In this document: piece after piece, positions 24,791 through 36,548 of the stretch
How positions within the stretch are numbered: the stretch's first letter is position 1
Layout of the letters: each line of letters opens with the position of its first letter
DNA from: an uncultured beta proteobacterium
GTDB taxonomy: Bacteria > Pseudomonadota > Gammaproteobacteria > Burkholderiales > SG8-39
Length of the DNA: 64,000 bases
Reading direction: 5' to 3'
NCBI GenBank assembly: GCA_903859155.1
Contig: CAIOLO010000080.1
Location: forward strand, 1 to 64,000
The notes under the pieces: generated by a model
The model's input: the letters and a program-made list of their open reading frames with translations, nothing else
The model's database searches: none
What the model was told of the DNA's origin: nothing
Translations under genes and position numbers: made by a program

Positions 24791-27064
24791 ATGAAAATGC
24801 TGAGGTATTTCGGCTTTGCTGTAGTCGGCCTGGTGGCCTTTTGCGTCATTTCCCTGACGGCGGTTGCCGTCATCGTCGATGGCGCGTTCGTCAAGCCGCT
24901 GCTCGAGCGCTATCTGAAAGAGGAAAAGCAACGCACGCTCAGCATCGAAGGCTCGCCCGGGCTGCGTATTTTTCCCGTGATCGGACTGACGCTGGGCAAG
25001 ACCGTTCTGTCGGAGCGTTCCAGCGACAAGGTCTTTGTTTCACTGGATTCCCTGGAGATCGGTGTGCGGGTGATGCCGCTGCTTGCCGGCGAAGTTGCCG
25101 TGGACGTGCTGGCATTGTCAGGATTGCGGGCCAATATCGTGAAATTCAAGGACGGCCGATTCAATTTTCAGGATCTCGCCGCGGCGCAGGAACAGGCATC
25201 GCCGAAAGCCGCGCCGAATGGGAATGTCGACAAATCGAAACCGCCAAAACTGAGGGTCGCCGAATTCAGGATCCAGGACGCCCAGGTCAATTATCGCGAT
25301 GAATCCTCCGGCCAGGAAGTCAAGGTGGCCGGATTCAACCTCCGGACCGGACGCCTGGAGGAGGATGCCCCGAGCCCGATCAGCCTGAGCGTGGCGGTTA
25401 CCGGAACAAAACCGGAAGTGGGATTGAAGCTCGATCTGAGCGGTTCGGCCAGAATCAATCTCGCCCATTCGTCATTCGCTCTGACCGGGCTCGATGCCCG
25501 GGTAACGGGAAATGCAGCCAATCTGAGTGGGTTGAATCTTCGTGCCAGTGGTGATGTTGCCGTTGATGGCGGCAGGAATCTTGTCGACGTCAGGGGATTG
25601 CAGGTCCGGGCCGACGGTATGCTCGATCGCGATGTCCTGGCTGTGATGCTCGATGTACCGCGCATTGAAATTACACCAGCCAAAGCCTCCGGTTCCGTGG
25701 TCGCCGCAAGCGCCAAGTTGACCGGGCCGCAGCGTACCGCGTCCGCGCTGCTGAGGCTCGAGGCGCTGTCCGGTTCTGCTTCGGCTTTGTCGATATCCAG
25801 GGCAGTGCTCGACATAGATGCCAGTACCGGGGGGGATACGCTGAAGGCGCAGATTGCTACGCCGGTTCTGGCCAACCTCGCGGCAAGAAGCTGGGATATG
25901 CCCGCAATCGCGGCCAATGTGACACTGAGCGGGCCGATGATTCCGCAAAAAACGGTGACGCTGTCGATACAGGCTGCGTTCAAGGCGGATCTGGACAAGC
26001 AGACCATGGCCTCGGAAGTCGCCGCGAAGTTCGACGAGACCAGCATCCACGCCAAACTGGCGGCTGCCAAATTGGAACCGCTGAACGCGAATTTTGATAT
26101 CAGCATCGACAAACTCAACCTTGATCGATATATGCGATCGGGCGGCGCAACCAGTTCAGAGGGGGATCCTCCGGTCGATCTCTCGCCGCTGCAGCGGCGC
26201 ACCGTCACCGGGAAAATCCAGATAGGTACGCTGCAGGCGCAGCGCCTCAAGCTGGCCGACATCAAGGCGGAGATGCGGTTGGAAAACGGCAAACTCAATG
26301 TGGCCCCGCATTCCGCGAGTCTTTACGAAGGCACTTTGAACGGCAGTTTCTCGGCCGATGCCAATGCGAACCAGATTGCGATCAAGGAGGACGTCAGGGC
26401 GGTTGCCATCAATCCGCTGTTGCGCGATCTTGCTGACAAGGACATTGCCGAGGGCAGGGGGGATGTGTCGCTGGATGTCACCCTGAGCGGTGCGACTGTT
26501 GGCGCGATGAAACGCGCAATGGACGGCAGTGCGAAATTCCAGTTGAAGGATGGCGCCTACAAAGGCATCAATCTGGCGGAGACCTTCCGCAAGGCAAGTA
26601 CCTTCGGTTCGAAATCGGGTTCACAAGGCGCGGACTGGGCGCAAAAAACTGATTTTTCCGAAATGAGCGCAAGCTTCGCGATCAAGAAGGGTGTGGCGCA
26701 CAACGATGATCTTTCCCTGAAATCCCCGTTGTTGCGAGTAGGCGGCAGCGGCGACGTGGACATCGGCAACTCTCGTGTCGACTACACTGCAAAAGCTTCC
26801 CTGGTTGCCACCATCACCGGTCAACAGGGGCGCGACGATGCGGCAGGCATCACGATTCCTGTGAAGATATACGGCAAGCTCGACGCGGTGCAATACGACA
26901 TTCAATATGGCGCACTGTTCTCGGGCATCAGCAAGGGCGTCGGGGGGCTGTTCGGCGGTGGCACGACGCAGGGGGCTGCAGCGCCGGGCAAGGGCGGGGC
27001 GCAGCCGGCGCCTGCGGCTGCCGACGCGGTCAAGAATCGGCTCAAAGGTTTGTTCGGGCGCTGA
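24791..27064 (+). CDS. AsmA-family protein
   Basis: The 757-residue product starts with one membrane helix (residues 4-28), then the AsmA N-terminal pattern (SIEGSPGLRIFPVIGLTLGK) and a long beta-rich periplasmic region; an AsmA C-terminal domain lies around 480-690 (LKLADIKAEMRLENGKL, YEGTLNGSFSADAN). AsmA-like proteins are envelope proteins thought to move lipids between the membranes. The C-terminus is Gly/Ala/Pro-rich. It is followed after 30 bases by the DUF853 gene and probably shares a transcript with it. Confidence 0.93.
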   Translation: MKMLRYFGFAVVGLVAFCVISLTAVAVIVDGAFVKPLLERYLKEEKQRTLSIEGSPGLRIFPVIGLTLGKTVLSERSSDKVFVSLDSLEIGVRVMPLLAGEVAVDVLALSGLRANIVKFKDGRFNFQDLAAAQEQASPKAAPNGNVDKSKPPKLRVAEFRIQDAQVNYRDESSGQEVKVAGFNLRTGRLEEDAPSPISLSVAVTGTKPEVGLKLDLSGSARINLAHSSFALTGLDARVTGNAANLSGLNLRASGDVAVDGGRNLVDVRGLQVRADGMLDRDVLAVMLDVPRIEITPAKASGSVVAASAKLTGPQRTASALLRLEALSGSASALSISRAVLDIDASTGGDTLKAQIATPVLANLAARSWDMPAIAANVTLSGPMIPQKTVTLSIQAAFKADLDKQTMASEVAAKFDETSIHAKLAAAKLEPLNANFDISIDKLNLDRYMRSGGATSSEGDPPVDLSPLQRRTVTGKIQIGTLQAQRLKLADIKAEMRLENGKLNVAPHSASLYEGTLNGSFSADANANQIAIKEDVRAVAINPLLRDLADKDIAEGRGDVSLDVTLSGATVGAMKRAMDGSAKFQLKDGAYKGINLAETFRKASTFGSKSGSQGADWAQKTDFSEMSASFAIKKGVAHNDDLSLKSPLLRVGGSGDVDIGNSRVDYTAKASLVATITGQQGRDDAAGITIPVKIYGKLDAVQYDIQYGALFSGISKGVGGLFGGGTTQGAAAPGKGGAQPAPAAADAVKNRLKGLFGR

Positions 27065-27094
27065 CGCGGCGGAAATGACAACCAAGAGGAGTGC

Positions 27095-28603
27095 ATGATC
27101 GAACCCCTAACCATCGCGCGCGCGGGCACGCAGGAAATTTCCATTCTTCCGGGATTGGCCAATCGCCACGGGCTGATTACCGGTGCCACGGGAACCGGCA
27201 AATCGGTGACCCTCCAGGTCATGGCGCAGGCATTTTCGCGCGCCGGTGTGCCGGTGTTCATGGCGGACGTCAAGGGTGACCTTGCGGGGCTGGCCTGCGC
27301 GGGCGCGATGAATTCCCGGCTCAAGGAGCGGCTTGCAACGCTGAGTATTGGCAATTTCCCGTTTGCGGCAAGCCCCGTGGTTTTCTGGGACGTGTGGGGC
27401 AGGAGCGGACACCCCGCGCGCGCCACTATTTCCGACATGGGTCCGCTGCTGCTCGGGCGCATGCTCAATCTGAACGACACCCAGCAAGGTGTGCTGACGC
27501 TGACGTTCAAGATCGCGGATGACAACGGTCTGCTGTTGCTCGACATGAAGGACCTGCGCGCCATGCTGCAGCACGTGGGCGAGAACGCGCGCGATTTTCA
27601 GTCCCGGTATGGCAATGTTTCGGCGGCATCCGTCGGAACGATTCAGCGCGGGCTGCTGGCGCTGGAGCAGCAGGGGGGCGAGGCCATGTTCGGCGAGCCG
27701 ATGCTGGATATCGCAGATCTCATGCAGACCGACGCCGAAGGCCGCGGCGTGATCAATATCCTGGCTGCAGACAAGCTGTTGAACTCACCCAAGCTGTACT
27801 CAACCTTCCTGCTCTGGCTGCTCTCGGAGTTGTTTGAACACCTTCCGGAAATCGGCGACCCGGAGAAGCCGAAGCTGGTGTTTTTCTTCGACGAAGCGCA
27901 TCTGCTCTTTAGCGAAGCGCCCAAAGTGCTTCTCGACAGGATCGAGCAGGTGGTGCGGCTGATTCGTTCCAAGGGCGTGGGCGTCTATTTCGTGACGCAG
28001 AACCCGCTGGATGTGCCGGAGGCGGTGCTGGGACAACTGGGCAACCGCGTGCAGCATGCCCTGCGCGCGTTTTCGCCCAGGGATCAGAAAGCCGTCAAGG
28101 CCGCCGCCGAGACCATGCGTGCGAATCCCGGCTTCAGTGCCGCACAGGCGATCACCGAATTGCAGGTGGGTGAAGCACTGGTCTCCTTTCTGGATGAAAA
28201 GGGTGCGCCCGGCATCGTGCAGCGAGCGTTTGTTTTGCCACCGAATTCGCGCATAGGACCGCTTACCGACGCGGAGCGCGAATCGCTGATCAGGTCATCG
28301 GTCCTGTACGGGCACTATGAAAAGTCCATCGACCGTGAATCCGCCTATGAAAAACTCAAGTCCCGCGCGGATGAAAAGGGTGCGCCATCGCTGTCGCCCG
28401 CAGCACAACCGGCAATTGCAGGCGGCGCCATGGGGGCACTGGGGTCGATCCTGATGGGTACAACCGGGCCGCGCGGCGGGCACCAGGCTGGCCTCATGGA
28501 AATGCTCGCCAAAAGCGCGGTTCGAACCGTCGGCTCGCAGATCGGCCGCGAAATTGTCCGCGGCGTATTGGGCGGGATCCTGGGCTCTGGCAGGCGCCGC
28601 TGA
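27095..28603 (+). CDS. DUF853 (HerA-like, YjgR-type) ATPase
   Basis: The 502-residue product is an FtsK/HerA-superfamily ATPase. Walker A is [10 protein letters not shown] (about residues 29-38), Walker B is [13 protein letters not shown], and the arginine-rich sensor regions [17 protein letters not shown] and [16 protein letters not shown] follow. The C-terminal 80 residues are Gly-rich and low-complexity ([11 protein letters not shown]). The function of this widespread family (DUF853) is not established. It is the second gene after asmA and meets the TAXI gene tail to tail. Confidence 0.9.
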   Translation: MIEPLTIARAGTQEISILPGLANRHGLITGATGTGKSVTLQVMAQAFSRAGVPVFMADVKGDLAGLACAGAMNSRLKERLATLSIGNFPFAASPVVFWDVWGRSGHPARATISDMGPLLLGRMLNLNDTQQGVLTLTFKIADDNGLLLLDMKDLRAMLQHVGENARDFQSRYGNVSAASVGTIQRGLLALEQQGGEAMFGEPMLDIADLMQTDAEGRGVINILAADKLLNSPKLYSTFLLWLLSELFEHLPEIGDPEKPKLVFFFDEAHLLFSEAPKVLLDRIEQVVRLIRSKGVGVYFVTQNPLDVPEAVLGQLGNRVQHALRAFSPRDQKAVKAAAETMRANPGFSAAQAITELQVGEALVSFLDEKGAPGIVQRAFVLPPNSRIGPLTDAERESLIRSSVLYGHYEKSIDRESAYEKLKSRADEKGAPSLSPAAQPAIAGGAMGALGSILMGTTGPRGGHQAGLMEMLAKSAVRTVGSQIGREIVRGVLGGILGSGRRR

Positions 28604-28625
28604 AATAACGGCGTCCTGACAGGGG

Positions 28626-29990
28626 TTAAGCGGGTAAATGCAGCGGGCCTGCCAGGCGGGTGTCTGCCCCAGCCGATTTTGCCTGCGAACCTATCATCCG
28701 GCGCACCATGTCGATGTGCTGGCGCAGGGTATAGACCTCTCCGGTAAATGCGATCGGCAGCGGGCGCGTATAGGCGCGTTTTTCGAGATCGTCGAGTCTT
28801 TCGGTATAGCGCCTGATCTGCTGCGGGTCAAAGCGCTCCATGATTTCGAGTTCCAGGAATTTCAGCTCGCCATACCAGCGGTAGATCCGTGAGCGGATGC
28901 GCCAGTAATACACCGTCGGGGCGAAGCGTGCGACCGGCAGCAGCACCACCAGCAGCGGCACTAAAAGCACGATGATGCGATCGGCCAGAGTGGCGGCCCA
29001 GAACGGCATGTAGCGCTGCAGAAAAGGCGGACCGGACTTGTAGAAGCGCTGCGCTTCCCTGCTTGCCGGAAATTCGATGTCGTGCAAAACCGGAAATGCG
29101 CCGGCCTTGTGCAGCAGACCGTTGCCGCCATGGACTTCCGCCATTGCCTGCATCAGCAGGTCGACCAGCGCGGGGTGAAGGTCTTCCTTGACAATGACAT
29201 TGGCGGTCGGTGCGAGCAGAGTCACCTCATTGGGTGGAATGTTGTGCTGCAGATTGATGCCGCCCTCGGGAAGTTTCACCACGGCCAGGTGTGGAAATAC
29301 ATTGGTATAGGCAGCGGTGCGGTCGAAACTCAGCAATCGAATTTCCGGATCGTGGAGCAAGGACCGGATGGTGGGAGATTCCACAGGTCCGACGAGAAAC
29401 AGCACATCGAGGGAGCCCTGGCGCAGCCCCGCAGCGCCGGTTTCGCCGCTCAGATCCTGTATTTGAGTAGGCGGCGACCAGGCATCGTTGACCAGCAGCA
29501 ACTGGGTGGCGATTTTTCGCGTGCCGCTGCCCATGCCGCCTATCCCGATGCGCTTGCCGCGCAGGCGGCGCAGTTCGTCCTCCAGCCGCGGGCCGCGATA
29601 GAAAATCCATATCGGTTCGTAGTAGACGCTTCCCAGCGTGACCAGGCCGGGATATTCATCGGCGGCACCGGTGCCGGATTGGACCAGGCCGACTTCCACT
29701 TGCGAATTCTCATCGGCCAGGCGGTTGAGGTTTTCGACCGCCCCGGCCGACGTTTTCAATTCAACCGTGACGCCCTGGCGTGCAAGGATTTCCTTGTAGC
29801 GCAGTCCTACCGCGTGATAGGCGCCGTCCACGCTTCCGGTCGAGATGACAAAGGAACCAGGCGGCGCCGGTTTGACGAACTGGTAGGCGCCCCAGAAGGC
29901 CGCAATCACGATCAGCAGCGCCGGCAATCCGATCAGCGCCGCATCGCGCCGGGAAATTTCCGAAAACTTTATTTTTCGCAGGCGATCCAT
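28626..29990 (-). CDS. TAXI-family TRAP solute receptor with C-terminal membrane segment
   Basis: The 454-residue product has an N-terminal helix (about 20-38), the TAXI receptor fold starting FVISTGSVDGAYHAVGLRYK and SGTGAADEYPGLVTLGSVYYEPIW, and then, unlike simple periplasmic receptors, a hydrophobic segment (about 346-365, ADRIIVLLVPLLVVLLPVA) and a cytoplasmic-looking charged tail (YTERLDDLEKRAY). No TRAP permease gene (fused DctQM) is adjacent. It might act as a membrane-held sensor of a ligand, or serve a permease elsewhere. Ligand unknown. Confidence 0.85.
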   Translation of the reverse strand: MDRLRKIKFSEISRRDAALIGLPALLIVIAAFWGAYQFVKPAPPGSFVISTGSVDGAYHAVGLRYKEILARQGVTVELKTSAGAVENLNRLADENSQVEVGLVQSGTGAADEYPGLVTLGSVYYEPIWIFYRGPRLEDELRRLRGKRIGIGGMGSGTRKIATQLLLVNDAWSPPTQIQDLSGETGAAGLRQGSLDVLFLVGPVESPTIRSLLHDPEIRLLSFDRTAAYTNVFPHLAVVKLPEGGINLQHNIPPNEVTLLAPTANVIVKEDLHPALVDLLMQAMAEVHGGNGLLHKAGAFPVLHDIEFPASREAQRFYKSGPPFLQRYMPFWAATLADRIIVLLVPLLVVLLPVARFAPTVYYWRIRSRIYRWYGELKFLELEIMERFDPQQIRRYTERLDDLEKRAYTRPLPIAFTGEVYTLRQHIDMVRRMIGSQAKSAGADTRLAGPLHLPA

Positions 29991-30044
29991 GCATTCAATT
30001 CAAAATACAGAACGGGTGGCTCCGCGGATCAGGAAACCGCCAGA

Positions 30045-31718
<1,674 letters not shown>

Positions 31719-31894
31719 GGGATTACCGCGTTGAAATGCCAGTGCGAAGCTTACCCGAACCTTCGCGGTTTGCCGCGCGACATCATCATTGGGCAGGCCG
31801 GGGCCGCGCCTTTGATGCAAGGCGGGGTGGCCTCGACGGCAATCGGCGGATAACGGGTATTGATCAGCGTCTCCGGGCGGAATAGCATGTAGGC

Positions 31895-32356
31895 ATGCGG
31901 ATTTTGCCCCGGATAGCCGTTCTTGCCTGCCAGCTGCTGCTTTCGGCCTGCGTTGGCGTTCAACCCATTGTTCCGCGAATCGAACGCTTGCCCGAGGGTG
32001 CAGCGGGTGCCATTGCGTTGGCGCTTGCGCGTCCTTTGAGTCTGAAGGAAGTCGCGGCCATGGCGCAAAGCGGCGCCCCGGCAAATGTCATCATTCAGTC
32101 GCTGCGGGATTCGCGGGCTGCCTACGCCGTCAGTTCCGCCGAGGCGGACGACTTGTCGCGCCAGGGCGTGCCGGTTGAAGTGGTTGAGTTTTTGCGCTGG
32201 GGCGAGCCGCAGCCGGCGCGGTGGGCGACCTATCCGTATCCCGTCTACACGCCTTTTATCGTGGCGCCCGGAATTTACTATTCGCGCTGGGGTATCGGTC
32301 GTTACCCGCGCCATTCATCGGGCGGGATCAGTCTGCGGTTCGGATTTCGACGGTAG
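31895..32356 (+). CDS. Small lipoprotein of unknown function
   Basis: The 153-residue product begins with a lipoprotein signal ([10 protein letters not shown], lipid Cys at about residue 19). The mature part has [25 protein letters not shown], a short helical repeat-like region, and an aromatic C-terminal half rich in Tyr, Pro and Trp ([26 protein letters not shown]). I do not recognise the family. It is divergent from ettA (about 175 bases between starts), and its 3' end overlaps the 3' end of folA by 55 bases on the other strand. Confidence 0.7.
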   Translation: MRILPRIAVLACQLLLSACVGVQPIVPRIERLPEGAAGAIALALARPLSLKEVAAMAQSGAPANVIIQSLRDSRAAYAVSSAEADDLSRQGVPVEVVEFLRWGEPQPARWATYPYPVYTPFIVAPGIYYSRWGIGRYPRHSSGGISLRFGFRR

Positions 32357-32835
32357 CTGACGAAACTGTATCCAAGCCCGGAGGTCGAACTCCGGTCCTC
32401 CCGGCTGGTTTCAAGCCATTCGGATCTGTCAAATGCCGGAAACCAGGCGTCGCCTTCGAAGATCGCATCGATCTCGGTGAGATACATGCTGTCGGCCAGC
32501 GGCAATGCCTGAGCATAAATTTCTGCGCCGCCTATGACGAACGCGGTTTTTGCGTCTGCGAGGCCAATGGCATCTACCAGCGAGGCGGCCACCTCGCATC
32601 CCGGCGATGCATAGTGCGCCGATCGTGTGACCACGATACTTCGCCGCTTGGGCAGAGGTTTGCCAAGAACGGCCAGAATGGATTCAAAAGTTTTGCGTCC
32701 CATGATGACCGTGCTTCCTGTGGTCAAGTCCTTGAAGTGCCTGAGATCCTCGGGCAGATGCCAGGGCAGGGCGCCACGGTTGCCGATAACGCGCTCAGCC
32801 GCCATCGCGGCGATGATTGCGATGCTCGCGCTCAA
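32302..32835 (-). CDS. folA: Dihydrofolate reductase
   Basis: The 177-residue enzyme reduces dihydrofolate to tetrahydrofolate. Conserved parts are [22 protein letters not shown] (substrate and cofactor loop), [11 protein letters not shown], and [14 protein letters not shown]. The ATG inside (MAAERVIG) would remove the first beta strand, so I choose the TTG at 32835 ([11 protein letters not shown]); it overlaps the thyA stop (TTGA), giving a coupled thyA-folA pair. Its 3' end runs 55 bases into the convergent lipoprotein gene. Confidence 0.95.
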   Translation of the reverse strand: MSASIAIIAAMAAERVIGNRGALPWHLPEDLRHFKDLTTGSTVIMGRKTFESILAVLGKPLPKRRSIVVTRSAHYASPGCEVAASLVDAIGLADAKTAFVIGGAEIYAQALPLADSMYLTEIDAIFEGDAWFPAFDRSEWLETSREDRSSTSGLGYSFVSYRRNPNRRLIPPDEWRG

Positions 32836-33641
32836 ACCGCGATCGGCGCCTTGATCGCCGGGTGAGGATCGTAGCCGTCCAGCGAGAAGTCCTCGTATTT
32901 GAAGGCGAAGATGTCTGTAACGCCCGGGTTGATGATCATCCGTGGCAGCGGCCGTGGTTCGCGGGCCAGTTGCTGCCTGGCCTGGTCTAGATGGTTCAGG
33001 TACAGGTGGGCATCGCCCAGAGTGTGGACAAACTCCCCCGGGCGAAGACCGCAGACCTGAGCCACCATCATCGTCAGCAGGGCGTAGGAGGCGATATTGA
33101 AGGGTACGCCCAGAAATATGTCCGCGCTTCTCTGGTACATCTGGCAGGACAGTTCGCCCCCTGCCACGTAGAACTGGAAAAAAGCATGGCAGGGGGGCAA
33201 CTTCATGCTGGGCACATCGGCCGGATTCCACGCGGTGACGATATGCCGGCGTGAGTCCGGTGAGTGGCGGATGGATTCAATCACCTGCCGGATCTGATCG
33301 ATGTGGCGCCCGTCCGGCGCCGTCCAGTTGCGCCACTGGTAGCCGTAGACGGGCCCGAGTTCGCCGTTGCCGTCCGCCCATTCATCCCAGATGGTCACGC
33401 CATGTTGCTGCAACCAACCCACGTTGGTGCTGCCCTGCAGAAACCACAACAATTCGTACAGGATCGATTTCAGGTGGAGCTTTTTGGTCGTCAGCAACGG
33501 AAAGCCCTGCTCAAGGGGAAAGCGCATCTGCCAGCCGAAAACCGACAACGTGCCGGTGCCCGTGCGGTCGGATTTGCGATGACCCTGTTCGAGGACATGC
33601 CGCATCAGTTCGAGGTATTGGATTTCCGGGCTTTTCAGCAT
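32832..33641 (-). CDS. thyA: Thymidylate synthase
   Basis: The 269-residue ThyA makes dTMP from dUMP with methylene-tetrahydrofolate. The catalytic cysteine is in [31 protein letters not shown] and the C-terminal KAPIAV are conserved. The start at 33641 ([17 protein letters not shown]) gives the normal length. It is directly coupled to folA, which recycles the dihydrofolate it makes. Confidence 0.97.
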   Translation of the reverse strand: MLKSPEIQYLELMRHVLEQGHRKSDRTGTGTLSVFGWQMRFPLEQGFPLLTTKKLHLKSILYELLWFLQGSTNVGWLQQHGVTIWDEWADGNGELGPVYGYQWRNWTAPDGRHIDQIRQVIESIRHSPDSRRHIVTAWNPADVPSMKLPPCHAFFQFYVAGGELSCQMYQRSADIFLGVPFNIASYALLTMMVAQVCGLRPGEFVHTLGDAHLYLNHLDQARQQLAREPRPLPRMIINPGVTDIFAFKYEDFSLDGYDPHPAIKAPIAV

Positions 33642-33684
33642 TGGGTATTCCGGGGCGGCATCAGGTTGGCGGGCGGACGAAGTT

Positions 33685-34890
33685 TCAGATGGCGATGTGT
33701 GCAAAGAGTTCTCTGGCGGATTGGAAGCGATTCTCGGGATTCTTGGCAAGCAACTTCTCGACCACATTCTGGAATCCAGCGACTCTGGGCGGTAGTTTCG
33801 GCACTTGGGCGTTGACGTGCTGATAAGCCAGCGCCGCGGGGCTGTCGCCGGAGAAAGGCGGCGCACCGGCGAGCATTTCAAACAGGATTACTCCGCAACT
33901 GTAAAGGTCGCCCCTGGCATCCTGTGGTTTTCCCATGCATTGCTCCGGGCTCATGTATACGGGGGTGGCGAGGATCATTCCGTCCTGGGTCAATTGCATC
34001 TGTGCAGTGGTATCGGGATCAATGGGCTTGGCGAGTCCGAAATCGACCAGCGCCAGCCGGTCCCAGTCCCGGAACATGATGTTATGCGGTTTGAGGTCGC
34101 GGTGCACCAGTCCTGCGCTGTGAATGGCGTCGATCGCCTTGACTATCTGCATCATGATTTTCAGGGAGGCGATCGCGGGAAGACCGCCACGTATCCTGCT
34201 TTTCAGATCGCCGGCGGCGAAATACTCCATGGAAAGATACGGGCGGTTGCCATCCACGCTGTAGTCGTGAATTTTCACCACGTTGTCATGCTGGATGCGC
34301 GCGAGCAACTGGCATTCCCTGGCAAAGCGCAAAACGAACATTTTGTCCTGCGCCAACTTCGCATCGACGAGCTTCAGGACCACCGCCGATTCCTGGTCTC
34401 CCCGCTGGGCCAGATAGACTTTGGACATTCCGCCTTCGCCGATTTTGCGCAGCACCCGGTAACCGGGGACGGCCGGCAGTTTTTCCTCGTGCCTCGTGCC
34501 TGATTCCACGCGCAGCTTTTGCGCGTGTGCGAGCTTCAGCGTGGTGATGAAGAGTGCCGGAGATAGTCCGGGCAATGGCAGCACTGTTTCTGCACCCGCC
34601 AGCAGGGCGCGTCCCGCCAGATCGCTGTCATGGACCTCGGCAAGGGCAATAATCGGAGTGCAGTTGGTGCGACTCCCTTTTGAATTCGCGAACTGCCGCA
34701 GGGCCTCCAGATGTTCGCCTGCCCGGCCCAGCGTGCACATTATGACGTCGCTCAAGTGCTCCTCTGACACCGGGGCGGGTGCGTCGGTGTAATTGCGGGC
34801 GACCAGCAAGGCGTCTGGCAGGGTGCTGCCAAGCATGTCTGCCAGACGATAGCGCAGACCTTCCGTCGCACCCAGCAGCAAAAGACGCAT
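33685..34890 (-). CDS. Ser/Thr protein kinase with a degenerate receiver-like N-terminal domain
   Basis: The 401-residue protein has a Hanks-type kinase at about residues 144-401: glycine loop [11 protein letters not shown], Lys173, HRDLKPHN (263-270), DFG (283-285), APE-type YMSPEQ. Residues 1-125 look like a receiver fold that has lost its chemistry: the acidic pair is ATE, the phospho-Asp position is Thr53 (DVIMCT), and the conserved Lys is gone ([10 protein letters not shown]). So it is probably a pseudo-receiver. No membrane segment is seen. The kinase and its lead-in segment ([18 protein letters not shown]) resemble the kinase of the 59.7-61.7 kb fusion protein, suggesting paralogues. 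Substrate unknown. Confidence 0.88.
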   Translation of the reverse strand: MRLLLLGATEGLRYRLADMLGSTLPDALLVARNYTDAPAPVSEEHLSDVIMCTLGRAGEHLEALRQFANSKGSRTNCTPIIALAEVHDSDLAGRALLAGAETVLPLPGLSPALFITTLKLAHAQKLRVESGTRHEEKLPAVPGYRVLRKIGEGGMSKVYLAQRGDQESAVVLKLVDAKLAQDKMFVLRFARECQLLARIQHDNVVKIHDYSVDGNRPYLSMEYFAAGDLKSRIRGGLPAIASLKIMMQIVKAIDAIHSAGLVHRDLKPHNIMFRDWDRLALVDFGLAKPIDPDTTAQMQLTQDGMILATPVYMSPEQCMGKPQDARGDLYSCGVILFEMLAGAPPFSGDSPAALAYQHVNAQVPKLPPRVAGFQNVVEKLLAKNPENRFQSARELFAHIAI

Positions 34891-35007
34891 TTGAATCTGC
34901 CTGTAGAAAAATTCGACCTGCGTAAATGCGCCACCCCCGGCGCATTTGCCTCGACATCCTGAATAAGCTTATTGAAAACGCCTGATGATAACGGTTGCTG
35001 CACCCCG

Positions 35008-35028
35008 ATAAAAGCCCGGTTCCCGGGC
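35008..35028 (-). terminator. Rho-independent terminator candidate after the Rieske gene
   Basis: On the minus strand a perfect six-base stem (GCCCGG / CCGGGC; 35023-35028 with 35014-35019) and a loop of three are followed by TTTTAT. It lies about 86 bases downstream of the oxygenase stop. The T run is short. Confidence 0.5.
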
Positions 35029-35113
35029 CGGCTCGCAGATGCCTGCAAAAACCTTTGCGTCGATTGCAGTCCGGGCCCCGCCCCCGGCTACAGGAGGGGA
35101 GATCTTGCGTTTA

Positions 35114-36232
35114 TCAGCGTAATCCCGGCAAGGTCTTTCCATCCAGGTGTCCCCGGATGTACTCGTGAAAATGCTGCATGCCGTCTTCCATGGGCGACTG
35201 ATACGGTCCGGCCTCATCAAGACCGCGCTCCCACAGGGTGCGGCGTCCATGGTCCATGCGAATGGCGATTTCATCATCCTCCACGGCGGTTTCCATGTAG
35301 GCGGCCTGCTCGGCTTCAACGAACTCGCGCTCAAACAGAACGATGTCCTCCGGATAGTAGAACTCCACGATATTGGTGGTGTGCTGGGGACCGCGCGGTA
35401 CCAGGGTGCTGACGATCAGGCAATGCGGGTACCACTCGAGCATGACATTTGGGTAGTACACCATCCAGATGGCGCCGTACTTGGGATCCTTGTCGTTGCG
35501 ATAGCGGCGGACCGCCTCATGCCATTTTGCGTAGACGGGCGTGCCGGGCTTCCGGAGGTGATTTCTGATGCCGACCGTTTGCACCGAGTACGCGTCGGAC
35601 ATTTTCCAGCGAAGATCGTCGCAGGTGACAAAATTCCCGAGCCCGGGATGAAACGGAACGACGTGATAGTCCTCGAGGTAAATCTCGATGAAGGTCTTCC
35701 AGTTCTGCTTGTATTCGTTGACCTGGATGCGATCGAGCATGTAGCCGGTGAAATTGAAATCTTCGGCGGCCGTGCAACCGGCAAGATCCGCCGCGACATT
35801 GCGCTTGCCGCCGAAAAGAAGGCCGTTCCAGTTCTGCAGCGGACTCGAACACAGATGGAGCCCGGGATTTTCCGCGAAGTGCGGCGCGCCGAGCAATTTC
35901 CCCTGCAGATCGTAGGTCCAGCGATGCAGCGGACAGACGATGTTTTCCGTGTTGCCCCGGCCTTGCAGGATGATGGCCTGCCGGTGGCGACATACGTTGG
36001 AGAGCAGTTCCGGGCCGTTCGAGTTGCGGATGAGGAATTGCCCCTCATCGCGCCAGGAAAGGGTCTGATAGTCGCCTTGATTGGGAACCATCAACTCATG
36101 TCCGACATAACCGGGGCCCGCGTCGAAAAGGAGCTTTTTCTCCAGTTCAAACACGTTTTTCTCGAAATACCAGGACACGGGCAACTGAGTTGCGCCGGGC
36201 TGCAGCGCGAGCCTGCTGGGCACATCCGACAT
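35114..36232 (-). CDS. Rieske-type aromatic ring-hydroxylating oxygenase alpha subunit
   Basis: The 372-residue product has the Rieske [2Fe-2S] motif C81-x-H83 and C100-x2-H103 (NVCRHRQ and VCPLHRW) and the catalytic mononuclear iron region with Glu187, His190 and His195 (EDYHVVPFHPGL), followed by the SRPBCC-type domain. Such oxygenases act on aromatic, quaternary ammonium or steroid-like substrates with a separate reductase. No reductase or ferredoxin gene is adjacent, so the substrate cannot be inferred. It lies near, but not in an obvious operon with, the kinase gene. Start at 36232 by normal length. Confidence 0.9.
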   Translation of the reverse strand: MSDVPSRLALQPGATQLPVSWYFEKNVFELEKKLLFDAGPGYVGHELMVPNQGDYQTLSWRDEGQFLIRNSNGPELLSNVCRHRQAIILQGRGNTENIVCPLHRWTYDLQGKLLGAPHFAENPGLHLCSSPLQNWNGLLFGGKRNVAADLAGCTAAEDFNFTGYMLDRIQVNEYKQNWKTFIEIYLEDYHVVPFHPGLGNFVTCDDLRWKMSDAYSVQTVGIRNHLRKPGTPVYAKWHEAVRRYRNDKDPKYGAIWMVYYPNVMLEWYPHCLIVSTLVPRGPQHTTNIVEFYYPEDIVLFEREFVEAEQAAYMETAVEDDEIAIRMDHGRRTLWERGLDEAGPYQSPMEDGMQHFHEYIRGHLDGKTLPGLR

Positions 36233-36548
36233 AAACCCGGGGCTCCTTTCTCCCTTGCGGCGTCGGTAAAAAAGACTGGCGATTGTAGACCCAATCGCTG
36301 TCGGTTGTTTCCGGAAATTTGCTGCTGGATTGACCTGCGGAGATCGGCAAGTGGGTTGTCAAATCGACCGGTACGCGGCGCTAAAGGATCCTCCATCCCG
36401 CGGCGATTGCGTGCCGGCACTGCGTGGTAAAGGGCTCGCGGGCACGCCGTGCTTGTTGCTTGGATTTGACCGGAATCACTACTATAAGCTATTGTTACAC
36501 CTTCGATTTTCTGGATCCCGCCAAAATTGGCAGGTCCGAATTGTGGAC
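36233..36548. other. Divergent spacer between the Rieske gene and xseB
   Basis: About 315 bases without a gene. It contains the rightward promoter listed at 36460-36488 and presumably the leftward promoter of the Rieske gene, which I could not identify. Confidence 0.5.
36460..36488 (+). promoter_or_regulatory. Sigma-70-like promoter for xseB-ispA-dxs
   Basis: TTGGAT (36460-36465) and TATAAG (36483-36488) are separated by exactly 17 bases. The -10 element ends 60 bases before the xseB ATG. Confidence 0.55.

Noticed and set aside
31751-31885. A short minus-strand ORF (45 codons) just upstream of ettA
   Set aside because: No Shine-Dalgarno sequence and low-complexity C-terminus; probably chance in the divergent promoter region.
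34963-34976. Palindrome AATAAGCTTATT between the kinase and Rieske genes
   Set aside because: A single 12-base palindrome with no flanking promoter or T run; too little to call.
35147-36430. A 427-codon open frame opposite the Rieske gene
   Set aside because: No motif; the opposite strand has clear Rieske and iron-binding motifs.
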